64,000 nucleotides of DNA from Sphingobacterium sp. SGR-19 (GTDB lineage: Bacteria; Bacteroidota; Bacteroidia; Sphingobacteriales; Sphingobacteriaceae), in NCBI RefSeq assembly GCF_011043555.1, contig NZ_JAAKGS010000006.1:1-64000 (forward strand), written 5' to 3'. Shown piece after piece: positions 9,379-17,796 of the stretch (within the stretch, counting starts at the first letter, position 1; every line of letters begins with the position of its first letter). Position numbers and translations under genes: made by a program. Under the pieces are notes generated by a model. It worked only from the letters and a program-made list of their open reading frames with translations, searched no databases and was not told the origin of the DNA.

Positions 9379-9750
9379 ATGGGAACAGAGAGCAAAAGAC
9401 AACAACGGTTTGCGGGAGTCATTCAAGAAGATCTTGCGGCGCTATTCCAACGGGATGGCAATTCTTGGGCGCCGGGAGCTTTTATAACAGTAACAAAAGT
9501 AAGGGTTACGCCGGATTTGGCAATCGCTCGTATATATCTAAGTTTTTTAAATACGAAAACGGCAAAGGAAGATTTAAAACAAATCCAAAGCAGAACGAGT
9601 GAAATTCGCTATAAGTTGGGCGTGAGAATCAAAAATCAAGCTCGAATCGTCCCCGAATTAGATTTTTTTCTGGACGACACGAATGAATACGTCGAGCACA
9701 TGGACAAGCTATTTGAAAAAATAAGTAAAGAACCGAGACAACCAGATTAA
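9379..9750 (+). CDS. rbfA: ribosome-binding factor A
   Basis: A 123-residue RbfA with a KH-like fold, needed for late maturation of the 30S subunit and 16S rRNA 5' end processing, particularly in the cold. Visible family features are the N-terminal KRQQRFAGVIQEDLAALF helix, VTKVRVTPDLAIARIYLSFL as the central strand pair, IRYKLGVRIKNQARIVPELDFFLDD, and a C-terminal helix. Length is typical. The ATG at 9379 is 53 nt after a TACCTTTG box at 9319-9326. The gene follows the small-RNA terminator and is followed 24 nt later by aat, so the two may form an operon. Confidence 0.9.
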   Translation: MGTESKRQQRFAGVIQEDLAALFQRDGNSWAPGAFITVTKVRVTPDLAIARIYLSFLNTKTAKEDLKQIQSRTSEIRYKLGVRIKNQARIVPELDFFLDDTNEYVEHMDKLFEKISKEPRQPD

Positions 9751-9774
9751 TGTATTGTTCATTCCACGTTCTTG

Positions 9775-10431
9775 ATGCCGTATTCTTTGGATAATCGTCT
9801 TATGTTTCCTCACCCTTCTCTGGCGGATGACGATGGTTTACTTGCCGTTGGAGGGGATTTGAGTGCTGAAAGACTGTTATTGGCTTACCAGCATGGAATC
9901 TTCCCGTGGTTTTCTGACGAAACACCTATCTTGTGGTATGCACCGCAAGAACGCTTTGTACTTGAGCCAAGGGAGCTTAAGATAGCAAAGAGTATCCAGC
10001 AGTTTATACGCAATTCGTCTTTCCGGACAGCACATAATACTGCTTTTGCGGAAGTCATTGACCGATGTGCCACCACGAAACGAAAAGGCCAACAAGGAAC
10101 ATGGATTACGGCAGATATGCAAGAAGCCTATATCCACCTACATGAATTGGGTTACGCACATAGTATAGAGACATATAGTGAAAATGGAACACTTGTTGGT
10201 GGGCTTTACGGCATCCAGATTGGTGCGATATTTTGTGGTGAGAGCATGTTTTCACACGCATCAAATGCATCTAAGCTGGCATTAATTTATCTCTGTCAAA
10301 CATTTAATTTCGAATTAATTGATTGTCAGATATACAGTGAACATTTAGCTTCTTTCGGCGCAAAGTTTATTCCCGGTTCCGTTTACTATCGGCTACTACA
10401 AAAACAAATAGTTGAACCGTTTGCTATCTAG
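9775..10431 (+). CDS. aat: leucyl/phenylalanyl-tRNA--protein transferase
   Basis: A 218-residue Aat enzyme, which adds Leu or Phe from charged tRNA to proteins that start with Arg or Lys and so marks them for ClpS/ClpAP (N-degron pathway). Signatures: FPHPSLADDDGLLAVGGDLS near the N-terminus, LLAYQHGIFPWFSD near residue 35, ILWYAPQERFVL, THSIETY-type strand HSIETYSENGTLVGGLYGIQIG, and FCGESMFSHASNASK near 155. A TTG lies in frame just before, at 9772, but the ATG at 9775 is the natural start. It follows rbfA closely. Confidence 0.93.
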   Translation: MPYSLDNRLMFPHPSLADDDGLLAVGGDLSAERLLLAYQHGIFPWFSDETPILWYAPQERFVLEPRELKIAKSIQQFIRNSSFRTAHNTAFAEVIDRCATTKRKGQQGTWITADMQEAYIHLHELGYAHSIETYSENGTLVGGLYGIQIGAIFCGESMFSHASNASKLALIYLCQTFNFELIDCQIYSEHLASFGAKFIPGSVYYRLLQKQIVEPFAI

Positions 10432-10470
10432 CACTATATGTAGACAGCGGACTATAACAAAAAAATTAAA

Positions 10471-11121
10471 ATGAAATTTAAAATCGGAGATTTTGTTCGT
10501 TTTGTAGACGAACCCGTCGAAGGACATATTACTTCCTTCCAGAACGACGATATTATCGGTGTAACGGATGATTCTGGTTTTGAAATCCCTGTTCCCGCCA
10601 ATAAGATTACATTGGTACATGGCAATATGCGCCACCATGATGATCTGGAGGATGAAACAAAAGGAGTAACGGCTAATACTCCCTTTATAGAACGCGGTAT
10701 TTATGTAGGCATAGCGGGAGAACAAAAAGATGGTCTCGCCCAATTTTACTTTATCAACCATACTTCCTATGATATTATGGTGGTCGCAAACGAAATTAAC
10801 GGCACCAAACGCACAGGTATATTTGCAGGGAAGATATTGACCAAAGATTTCGTCCAGTTTTATTCTGCAAATTTCTCGAACCTCGGCAAATGGCCTAACT
10901 TCGAAATACAAATTCTCCGGTATAGTATGATACAACATAATGCCGTATCAGTTCTAGATAAAGAACTTCGTATAAAGCCGCTTGATCTCATCCGCTCTAA
11001 AGAAAATGATGACCTTTTACAGGTAAAAGTTTGGCGTTATGAATTGGACAAACCTGAAGAAAACATCGGGCTAGACAAATTAAAGGATCATTTTATTTCC
11101 CATCGTCCAAATCGTCGGTAA
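10471..11121 (+). CDS. DUF2027-like protein without a C-terminal Smr domain
   Basis: A 216-residue cytosolic protein. The N-terminus (MKFKIGDFVRFVDEPVEGHI, then FEIPVPANKITLV) resembles the small beta-barrel that opens Bacteroidota DUF2027 proteins, and the middle (FIERGIYVGIAGEQKDGLAQ, then FINHTSYDIMVV) resembles their second domain. In relatives I know of, these are followed by a Smr nuclease domain; here the protein ends with LKDHFISHRPNRR and no Smr motif is visible. No frame continuation was seen after the stop, so this may be the natural short form of the family in this lineage. The function is unknown. Confidence 0.65.
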   Translation: MKFKIGDFVRFVDEPVEGHITSFQNDDIIGVTDDSGFEIPVPANKITLVHGNMRHHDDLEDETKGVTANTPFIERGIYVGIAGEQKDGLAQFYFINHTSYDIMVVANEINGTKRTGIFAGKILTKDFVQFYSANFSNLGKWPNFEIQILRYSMIQHNAVSVLDKELRIKPLDLIRSKENDDLLQVKVWRYELDKPEENIGLDKLKDHFISHRPNRR

Positions 11122-11301
11122 ATAAGCACAAATGTTATAATTGCTATAAAAAATTCGTGACTTACGTCATTTATTCGTGTCCAAATTTATGATTCTAATC
11201 ACACGAATAAAACAAAAAGTACACAAAACATTAAACCTCAATAACTTAACAAAAAATTAACACTATTTAAAACCATTCTAAATTCGTTGTATTGACAGAT
11301 T

Positions 11302-11336
11302 TTTGACAGAAAACAAGGGCTTTTACTCTACATTTG
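11302..11336 (+). promoter_or_regulatory. promoter of the heme operon
   Basis: TTTG at 11302-11305, a 23-nt spacer and TACATTTG at 11329-11336. The hemA start is 33 nt downstream. The 150 nt upstream are AT-rich with no gene. Confidence 0.65.
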
Positions 11337-11368
11337 CAGGGATAAAATTATTGAGCAAGATCTAGGCC

Positions 11369-12610
11369 TTGGAGAATTTAAAAGTAATAGCATTTACCCA
11401 CAAGCATGTCGAATTAAAAGACTTGGGGAATTTGGTCATCTGCAACGAAGAGTTAGAAGATCGCTTAGTGAACCTGAAAACCACGTTGGATATTCCTGAG
11501 ATTTTCTATATAGCAACTTGTAACCGCGTGGAATTTGTATTTTGTGGCGGACATGAGTTGAGTAATGAGTTTGTTGCTAATTTTATGCAGCAAATGAATT
11601 TCTGTGTTCCCGTAGAACGTCTGCAATGCTATTTAGGGCAAGTTACACGCTATTCCGGCATGGATGCGCTGAACCACCTTTTTCGTATGTCTTGCTCGCT
11701 TGAAAGTTTGGTTGTTGGGGAAAAGGAAATCCTGGCACAAGTACGTCGTGCATACGAAAGATGCCGTACAGCCGGTTTCACAGGCGATTATTTACGCTTG
11801 GTTATGGATCGTTTGGTTAAAACAGCTAAAGAAGTATATACCTATACGAATATTTCCCGCAATCCAATCTCCGTTGTTTCATTAGCTTATCGCAAGCTTA
11901 AAGAGACCAAATTGCCGACTAATCCCCGGATTTTAGTTATCGGCTCAGGAGAAACCAATCAAAATTTAGCTAAATATCTGAAAAAACACCAACACTCGAA
12001 TTTTGTCATTTTCAATCGTACATTGAAAAATGCACAGAAATTAGCTCGGGAATTGAACGCAGAAGCCTATCCATTATCAGAATTGCCTCGTTATAAAAAA
12101 GGATTTGATGTGATGATTGTATGCACAGGATCGCCTGAGGCAATCATTGATATAAACCTTTACAAAACGCTCCTCAGCGGGGAAACAGACAGAAAAGTTG
12201 TTGTTGATTTAGCCGTTCCTAATGATATCGATGCTGAAGTAGTAGCACAGTTTCCTATCCATTATATCGAAGTCAGCAGCCTACAAGCGATTGCCGAAAA
12301 AAATAAACAAGATCGCTATGCAGAGTTGGAAAATGCTGATGCTATTATCCAACAAAATATCCAAGAGTTTTTACCAATCATTAAGCAGCGTCGCGTCGAA
12401 GTCGCTATGCGTGAAGTACCCGAAAAAATCAAAGAAATTCGATCCTTTGCCTTGAATACAGTGTTTGCTCAGGATCTTCAAAACCTCGATCCTCAAGCGC
12501 GCGAGGTATTAGAAAAAGTCATCAGCTACATGGAAAAAAAGTACATCAAAGTACCTATGGTAATGGCCAAAGAGATTTTGGTTAAAAATTCCCAAACAGA
12601 AATCAACTAA
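11369..12610 (+). CDS. hemA: glutamyl-tRNA reductase
   Basis: A 413-residue HemA that reduces glutamyl-tRNA(Glu) to glutamate-1-semialdehyde with NADPH, the first committed step of C5 heme synthesis. Signatures: the catalytic cysteine in YIATCNRVEFVF near residue 50, HLFRMSCSLESLVVGEKEIL near 105, the NADPH site VIGSGETNQNLAKYL near 190, and a C-terminal dimerisation helix. The start is TTG at 11369: an in-frame TAG lies two codons upstream and no ATG is nearby, while MENLKVIAFTHK fits the family start. It is the first gene of hemA-hemCD-hemB-hemL. Confidence 0.93.
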   Translation: MENLKVIAFTHKHVELKDLGNLVICNEELEDRLVNLKTTLDIPEIFYIATCNRVEFVFCGGHELSNEFVANFMQQMNFCVPVERLQCYLGQVTRYSGMDALNHLFRMSCSLESLVVGEKEILAQVRRAYERCRTAGFTGDYLRLVMDRLVKTAKEVYTYTNISRNPISVVSLAYRKLKETKLPTNPRILVIGSGETNQNLAKYLKKHQHSNFVIFNRTLKNAQKLARELNAEAYPLSELPRYKKGFDVMIVCTGSPEAIIDINLYKTLLSGETDRKVVVDLAVPNDIDAEVVAQFPIHYIEVSSLQAIAEKNKQDRYAELENADAIIQQNIQEFLPIIKQRRVEVAMREVPEKIKEIRSFALNTVFAQDLQNLDPQAREVLEKVISYMEKKYIKVPMVMAKEILVKNSQTEIN

Positions 12611-12677
12611 TAGTCTTCATTACAGAAAATATACCATAATTCTGACAAAGGGAGTCGGGATTGTGTAGCTATTTGGT

Positions 12678-12685
12678 TAAATTTG
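12678..12685 (+). promoter_or_regulatory. possible internal promoter box before hemCD
   Basis: TAAATTTG, an exact TAnnTTTG match, in the 111-nt gap between hemA and hemCD. A TTG lies at 12661-12663 but the 14-nt spacer is short, so this is weak. Confidence 0.3.
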
Positions 12686-12721
12686 TAAACATTTGCAAAA
12701 CCATTTAAGCAGCAGTAGACA

Positions 12722-14314
12722 GTGAATAGAAAACTTATTATCGGAACCAGGGGTAGTCAATTGGCATTATGGCAAGCTGAGTTTATCAAGGCAAAGTTGG
12801 CGGAGATTGGGGTAGAATCCGAATTGAAGATTATCAAAACCCAGGGGGATATCGTTCAACATCTACGGTTGGATAAACTGGAAGGTAAAGGATTTTTCAC
12901 TAAAGAGCTTGAAGAAGAATTATTTACGGGGCAAATAGATTTGGCTGTTCACTCTCATAAAGACCTACCGACCGTCCATCCTCCAGGACTAATCATTGCG
13001 GCAGTATCCGAGCGAGAAGATCCATCGGAACTGATCATTATCCATAAGGACTGTGTTGATATAAAAAAAAGATTGTCTTTAAAGCACAATGCATCGGTCG
13101 GTACCTCATCCAATCGGCGTAAAGCTCAATTATTATCTTTACGTCCGGATCTAGAGTTTATCGATCTACGAGGTAACCTGCAAACACGTATTCAGAAACT
13201 GCGAGACGAAAAATACGATGCAATCGTATTAGCAAAAGCCGGCATCGCACGTATTGAGATGGATTTAACGGATTTCCATATTGAAGAAATTCCGCCTATC
13301 GAGGTGGTCCCCGCTCCTGCTCAGGGTGTTTTAGCTGTACAGATTCGTGAAGTCGATAAAGAGTTGTTTGATCTTCTACAGCCAATACATGACAAAAAAG
13401 TAGCAAACGTTATCGGAGTAGAGCGGAAAGTGCTGAATTTATTCGACGCCGGCTGTCACGCTCCTTTAGGCTGTTATTGTCGTGAAACAGAGGATGGACA
13501 GTACGAAGCCTGGACCTCCATAGCAGAAGACAATGAAGATTTTCCAAATCGTCTATATACGCGTGCTGAAAATACAGATGGTATGGCTGATCGAATTTTT
13601 GCCAAATTCCAAAAAGACAGAAAGCTGCCTAGCAGCGTTTTCATTACACGTGACCTAGACGAGAACTCCTACTTAGGTCGTTATTTGGCAAAACACAATA
13701 TTCATGTTGACGCGCGTTCCCTTATCAGGATATATCCAACTATCAATAAACTGGATTCTTTTATTTTAAAACGTGCGGATTGGATTTTCTTTAATAGCAA
13801 AAATGCTATTGAGCATTTCTTCAAACTAGATCCTTGGATTTTAAAAAAGACAAAACTCGCCGTACTCGGTAGAGGCTCTGAAGATGCGTTACGTAAATAT
13901 GGCCGCGTAGCCGACTTTTCCGGCGATAACTTAGGTATCAAGACGGAAGATATTGCGAAAGAATTTGCTAAACTTGTCGATGGCCAAACCGTCTTCATCC
14001 CTAGAGCAAAAGATTCGTTAATGTCTATTCAAAATGCACTTACGCCCAATACGAAAGTTATTGATATGCCTTTCTATGAAACGGTGATACAGGAGAATGT
14101 GGATAAAACTAACGCAGAAGTACTAATTTTCACAAGCCCTAGTAACGTAGAGGCATATTTTCAAGAAAATCTAATCGATCCTGGTCAAAAAATTATTTGT
14201 ATTGGCCATTCTACTGCGAAGGCTATTGAGGCTATGGGGCTAAATTATACGCTTCCTTTCACCCCCGACGAAATAGGCCTTTCAGAAGCCATCTTTGGGT
14301 TGGACTACGAGTAA
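12722..14314 (+). CDS. hemCD: fused hydroxymethylbilane synthase / uroporphyrinogen-III synthase
   Basis: A 530-residue fusion. Residues 1 to about 300 are porphobilinogen deaminase: IGTRGSQLALWQAEF near the start, AVHSHKDLPTVHPPGL near 80, GTSSNRRKAQLLSLRPDL near 130, and the dipyrromethane-cofactor cysteine in DAGCHAPLGCYC near 245. Residues from about 305 onward have the two-domain HemD pattern: VFITRDLDENSYLGRYL, then DWIFFNSKNAIEHFF, then VLIFTSPSNVEAYF and IICIGHSTAKAIEAMGL. The pair converts four porphobilinogens into uroporphyrinogen III without releasing unstable hydroxymethylbilane. The start codon is GTG at 12722 (MNRKLIIGTRGS); no ATG suits. Confidence 0.92.
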   Translation: MNRKLIIGTRGSQLALWQAEFIKAKLAEIGVESELKIIKTQGDIVQHLRLDKLEGKGFFTKELEEELFTGQIDLAVHSHKDLPTVHPPGLIIAAVSEREDPSELIIIHKDCVDIKKRLSLKHNASVGTSSNRRKAQLLSLRPDLEFIDLRGNLQTRIQKLRDEKYDAIVLAKAGIARIEMDLTDFHIEEIPPIEVVPAPAQGVLAVQIREVDKELFDLLQPIHDKKVANVIGVERKVLNLFDAGCHAPLGCYCRETEDGQYEAWTSIAEDNEDFPNRLYTRAENTDGMADRIFAKFQKDRKLPSSVFITRDLDENSYLGRYLAKHNIHVDARSLIRIYPTINKLDSFILKRADWIFFNSKNAIEHFFKLDPWILKKTKLAVLGRGSEDALRKYGRVADFSGDNLGIKTEDIAKEFAKLVDGQTVFIPRAKDSLMSIQNALTPNTKVIDMPFYETVIQENVDKTNAEVLIFTSPSNVEAYFQENLIDPGQKIICIGHSTAKAIEAMGLNYTLPFTPDEIGLSEAIFGLDYE

Positions 14315-14364
14315 ATGGCTGATGACTAGTGATTAATAAAGATAATACTAAATACTAAATAAGC

Positions 14365-15339
14365 ATGTTGCATCGTCCAAGAAGAAATAGAAAATCTGCT
14401 GTTATCCGGGATATGGTCCAAGAGCATCATATAACACCCGCCAACCTTATTTTTCCATTGTTTGTTATAGAGGGACAAAATCAGAAAACTGAAGTTTCTT
14501 CTATGCCCGGAATATATCGGCATTCAATTGACCATCTGTTGCGCGAGATAGAATGTTGTATGAAACTTGGGTTGTATGCATTCGACCTTTTTCCCAATAT
14601 CGACGATTCGCTTAAAGATAAATACGCTACTATAAGCTATAAAAAAGACAATCTATATTTGAGAGCTATCGAGGAAGTAAAGAAAAACTTCCCTGAAGCC
14701 TGTATAGTAACCGATGTAGCCATGGATCCTTACAGCTCGGACGGACACGATGGAATTGTGGAAAATGGTATTATCCTAAACGATGAAACCTTAGCTGTAT
14801 TAGGGAAAATGGCGCTTGCACATGCGGAAGCAGGCGCCGACATCATCGCTCCTTCGGACATGATGGACGGACGCATCGGCTATATCCGCGGGGTGCTTGA
14901 TGAAAATGGATTTTCACATGTGTCACTGATGTCGTATACCGCAAAGTATGCTTCGGCTTTTTATGGTCCTTTTCGAGATGCCCTTAATTCAGCACCAAAA
15001 GCAGGTGATAAAAAGACCTATCAGATGAATCCTGCCAATTCACGGGAAGCCCTTATTGAGGCCCAATTAGATGCGGAAGAAGGTGCGGACTTCCTGATGG
15101 TTAAACCTGGACTTCCTTATTTAGACATTATTAAACTATTACACGATAATTTTGACTTACCTATCGCAGCCTATAATGTTTCCGGTGAATATGCGATGAT
15201 GAAAGCCGCTATTCACAATGGATGGTTGGACGAAGAGCGTGCTATCATGGAAACATTGATGAGTTTCCGTCGCGCGGGTGCAACTTCAATCCTGACTTAT
15301 CACGCAAAAGAGGTGTTGGAAAAGAAATGGTTGGTATAG
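14365..15339 (+). CDS. hemB: porphobilinogen synthase (delta-aminolevulinate dehydratase)
   Basis: A 324-residue HemB that condenses two 5-aminolevulinates to porphobilinogen. The active lysines lie in YTAKYASAFYGPFRDA near 195 and LMVKPGLPYLDII near 250. The usual zinc site (three cysteines in a DVCLC..HCG stretch) is replaced by DVAMDPYSSDGHDG, with no cysteines, so this looks like the zinc-independent, magnesium-stimulated type. Length is normal. It lies 50 nt after hemCD, on the same strand. Confidence 0.93.
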   Translation: MLHRPRRNRKSAVIRDMVQEHHITPANLIFPLFVIEGQNQKTEVSSMPGIYRHSIDHLLREIECCMKLGLYAFDLFPNIDDSLKDKYATISYKKDNLYLRAIEEVKKNFPEACIVTDVAMDPYSSDGHDGIVENGIILNDETLAVLGKMALAHAEAGADIIAPSDMMDGRIGYIRGVLDENGFSHVSLMSYTAKYASAFYGPFRDALNSAPKAGDKKTYQMNPANSREALIEAQLDAEEGADFLMVKPGLPYLDIIKLLHDNFDLPIAAYNVSGEYAMMKAAIHNGWLDEERAIMETLMSFRRAGATSILTYHAKEVLEKKWLV

Positions 15340-15539
15340 ATTTTTCTTTTTTTTAGAAAAAAAGAAGCAAAAAAATCGCCGCTTCGGATGTTTCACATTA
15401 TGGATAGTACTAAGGATGAGTTTGTGCAGTTGCAAAACATCCGGATGCGGCATGAAATGTAAAGGAATGGTGATTGCAATAGGCATAGTTCCGAATCACG
15501 AGAAACGAACCCAAGAGCTCATTTTTAGATAATTGCAAA
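15340..15539 (+). repeat. hemB-hemL spacer with A/T-rich hairpin and a 74-nt stem-loop
   Basis: Two palindromic parts. Near 15344-15366 a T-rich arm pairs with an A-rich arm. At 15378-15451, GCCGC (15378-15382) and CGGATGTTT (15385-15393) pair with AAACATCCG (15435-15443) and GCGGC (15447-15451) around a 41-nt loop. This may be a dispersed intergenic repeat or a processing/attenuation signal inside the operon. Confidence 0.5.
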
Positions 15540-16850
15540 ATGAAACAACTACAAGATATTTCCCGTAAAAAATCAGCGGAGCTTTTTGAGAAGGCAAAAA
15601 ATTATTTCCCAGGAGGTGTAAACTCTCCGGTTCGGGCGTTTAAATCAGTATATGGTACTCCTCTCTTTATTGAACGAGGGGATAAGGCCCGGATATGGGA
15701 TGCTGACGGCAATGAATTTATTGACTACTGTTGTTCTTGGGGTCCGCTTATTTTAGGGCATAACCATGATCAGGTACGCGAAGCGGTATCCCAACAGTTA
15801 AACAAAGGACTGAGTTTCGGCGCGCCGACCCGATTGGAAAATGAGCTAGCGGAATTGATTTTAACCCATAATCGCTACATCGAGAAAATTCGTTTTGTGA
15901 GCTCCGGAACAGAAGCCGTCATGTCTGCTATCCGTTTGGCGAGAGGTTATACAAAAAGGGATAAAATTGTAAAATTTGAGGGCTGTTATCACGGACATTC
16001 TGATTCCTTATTGGTGAAAGCCGGTTCTGGCTTAATTACCTTCGGCGAAACATCCTCTGCCGGTGTACCGAAAGCATTCGCAGATGAAACTATTGTTATT
16101 TCGTTAAACGATAGGCAGGCGCTAGAAGAGGTTTTTACGTCGTTTCCCGATCAGATAGCCGCCGTTATTATCGAGGGTATTCCAGCAAACAACGGTCTGC
16201 TCATTCAGGATAAAGACTATATCCATTTCTTACGTCAAATTACGAAAGAACAGGGGGCTTTACTTATTTTCGATGAGGTAATTACTGGCTTTCGCTTAGG
16301 CTTCGAAGGAGCAGCGAAATACTACGATATACAACCCGATATTATTACCTACGGAAAAATTATTGGAGGAGGTATGCCCGTTGGCGCATACGGTGCTTCC
16401 AAAGAACTCATGGCACATATTTCACCTGACGGTGGTGTATATCAAGCGGGCACCCTGTCTGGAAATCCAGTCGCTATGTCTGCGGGTATTGCCGCGCTAC
16501 GCGTATTAGCAGAGCCCGACTTTTATACCAAACAGGAAACAAAAACTCATGAGTTTGTCGAAGCCATACGCACTTATATAAAACAGAAAAACTATGCGGT
16601 ACAGATTTTCACGGTTGGCTCTATTTTCTGGTTTGCTTTTACCGATCAAAAAAGTATCAAGCGAGCCGACGAAATTGATCCACTTTCCATGGAAAAATAT
16701 AAAGTGATGCACCGTTCACTGCTGAATCAAGGGATATACTTCGGTCCGTCAGGATACGAAGTCGGGTTCATTTCCAGTGCACACACCCCCGCAGATTTGA
16801 ATCAAACGATCGAAGCCATTCAGATCGCTTTAGATTCCGTTTTTGCATAG
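15540..16850 (+). CDS. hemL: glutamate-1-semialdehyde 2,1-aminomutase
   Basis: A 436-residue PLP enzyme of aminotransferase class III that turns glutamate-1-semialdehyde into 5-aminolevulinate. Signatures: FPGGVNSPVRAFKSV near residue 23, VSSGTEAVMSAIRLARGYT near 120, KFEGCYHGHSDSLLVKAGSG near 145, the DEVITGFR motif near 245, and the PLP lysine in TYGKIIGGGMPVGAYG near 273. It is the last recognisable gene of the heme operon, but 200 nt of structured spacer separates it from hemB, so its expression may differ. The -33 element of the next gene lies inside its 3' end. Confidence 0.94.
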   Translation: MKQLQDISRKKSAELFEKAKNYFPGGVNSPVRAFKSVYGTPLFIERGDKARIWDADGNEFIDYCCSWGPLILGHNHDQVREAVSQQLNKGLSFGAPTRLENELAELILTHNRYIEKIRFVSSGTEAVMSAIRLARGYTKRDKIVKFEGCYHGHSDSLLVKAGSGLITFGETSSAGVPKAFADETIVISLNDRQALEEVFTSFPDQIAAVIIEGIPANNGLLIQDKDYIHFLRQITKEQGALLIFDEVITGFRLGFEGAAKYYDIQPDIITYGKIIGGGMPVGAYGASKELMAHISPDGGVYQAGTLSGNPVAMSAGIAALRVLAEPDFYTKQETKTHEFVEAIRTYIKQKNYAVQIFTVGSIFWFAFTDQKSIKRADEIDPLSMEKYKVMHRSLLNQGIYFGPSGYEVGFISSAHTPADLNQTIEAIQIALDSVFA

Positions 16851-16874
16851 TAAAACTTTTTTCTGTTATATTTG
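16843..16874 (+). promoter_or_regulatory. promoter of the 16.9-kb lipoprotein gene
   Basis: TTTG at 16843-16846 (inside the end of hemL), a 20-nt spacer and TATATTTG at 16867-16874: a near-perfect match to the Bacteroidota consensus. Confidence 0.75.
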
Positions 16875-16922
16875 TTCAATAACAGAAGTAGTAAATCATA
16901 AAAAATAATTAAATCAAAAGGT

Positions 16923-17741
16923 ATGAAAATGACCAATTTGAAAACTGCCTTAGCATTTGTTGCTGCATCAGCAACGCTTGTGGCATGTAACCCTACCACC
17001 AAGAATACAGATGGTGAAACGCAAGACACCACGGCTCTTGCTGACTCTGTTGGAAGTATTGGGGTAAATCCCTTGGCACATTCCAAGGAGTTCCCAGGGG
17101 CAACATTAGAGATATCTTCTATCACTGCTGAAAAAGTAGGAGCAGATTCTGCAAAAGTTACCGTTAAATATGATGTAAGTAATTTTGAGTTAACGGCTCA
17201 AACAGAACACGATCACCATATGGCAAATTCACATGAGGGTCAGCATATTCATTTCATTTTAGATAATGCGCCCTATGCGGCATTATATAAGCCTGAACAT
17301 AGCGTGACGGTCGCCCTCAACTCAGAGCACTATTTGATGTCGTTTTTATCACGTTCTTTTCATGAGTCGATCAAAACAAATGACGCTTCCAAATTAGTAA
17401 AATTTAGGGTTACGGCTGACGCTACTATTGAGGAATTACCAGATTCAGGACAAGCGGCCTTGTTCTATAGCCGTCCAAAAGGTGAATATAAAGGGGAAGA
17501 CACAAAATCCTTATTATTAGATTTTTTCATTGTTAATGGCTCTTTAGGTGCAGATGGTAACAAGGTTAAAGCAGACATCAACGGACAAGAATTCTTGTTA
17601 GATCAATGGGTTCCTTACGAGATATTAAATATGCCAATGGGCGAAAATACCGTTAAACTGACTCTTGTTGATAAAGATGGTAATGCAGTAACGGGTGATA
17701 ATGTGTCTGTAGAAAGAAAGATTACGCTTTCTGCGGAATAA
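16923..17741 (+). CDS. histidine-bearing lipoprotein of unknown function
   Basis: A 272-residue protein with a lipoprotein signal (LVAC, cysteine 22) and an acidic, threonine-rich linker after it. Residues 60-190 hold a strand-rich domain with a histidine cluster (HDHHM, then HEGQHIHF), which could bind metal or simply be part of a DUF4399-like fold; I am not sure of the family. A second strand-rich part follows with LLLDFFIVNG and LTLVDKDGNAV, suggesting an Ig-like or cadherin-like end. It has its own promoter and ends at a strong bidirectional terminator. Likely attached to a membrane facing the periplasm or the surface. Confidence 0.75.
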   Translation: MKMTNLKTALAFVAASATLVACNPTTKNTDGETQDTTALADSVGSIGVNPLAHSKEFPGATLEISSITAEKVGADSAKVTVKYDVSNFELTAQTEHDHHMANSHEGQHIHFILDNAPYAALYKPEHSVTVALNSEHYLMSFLSRSFHESIKTNDASKLVKFRVTADATIEELPDSGQAALFYSRPKGEYKGEDTKSLLLDFFIVNGSLGADGNKVKADINGQEFLLDQWVPYEILNMPMGENTVKLTLVDKDGNAVTGDNVSVERKITLSAE

Positions 17742-17755
17742 GAATTAAAATCAAT

Positions 17756-17796
17756 AAAAAAGTAAAGGCAGACTACACATCTGCCTTTACTTTTTT
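17756..17796. terminator. bidirectional terminator shared by convergent genes
   Basis: A perfect 17-bp inverted repeat, AAAAAAGTAAAGGCAGA (17756-17772) with its complement at 17780-17796, loop of 7 nt. It has A runs on one side and T runs on the other, so it works for both strands. The last codons and the stop of the symporter gene are inside the hairpin. Confidence 0.9.

Noticed and set aside
10396..10938. A 180-codon minus-strand frame opposite the DUF2027-like gene
   Set aside because: Antisense to a gene with a recognisable fold; no motif or promoter.
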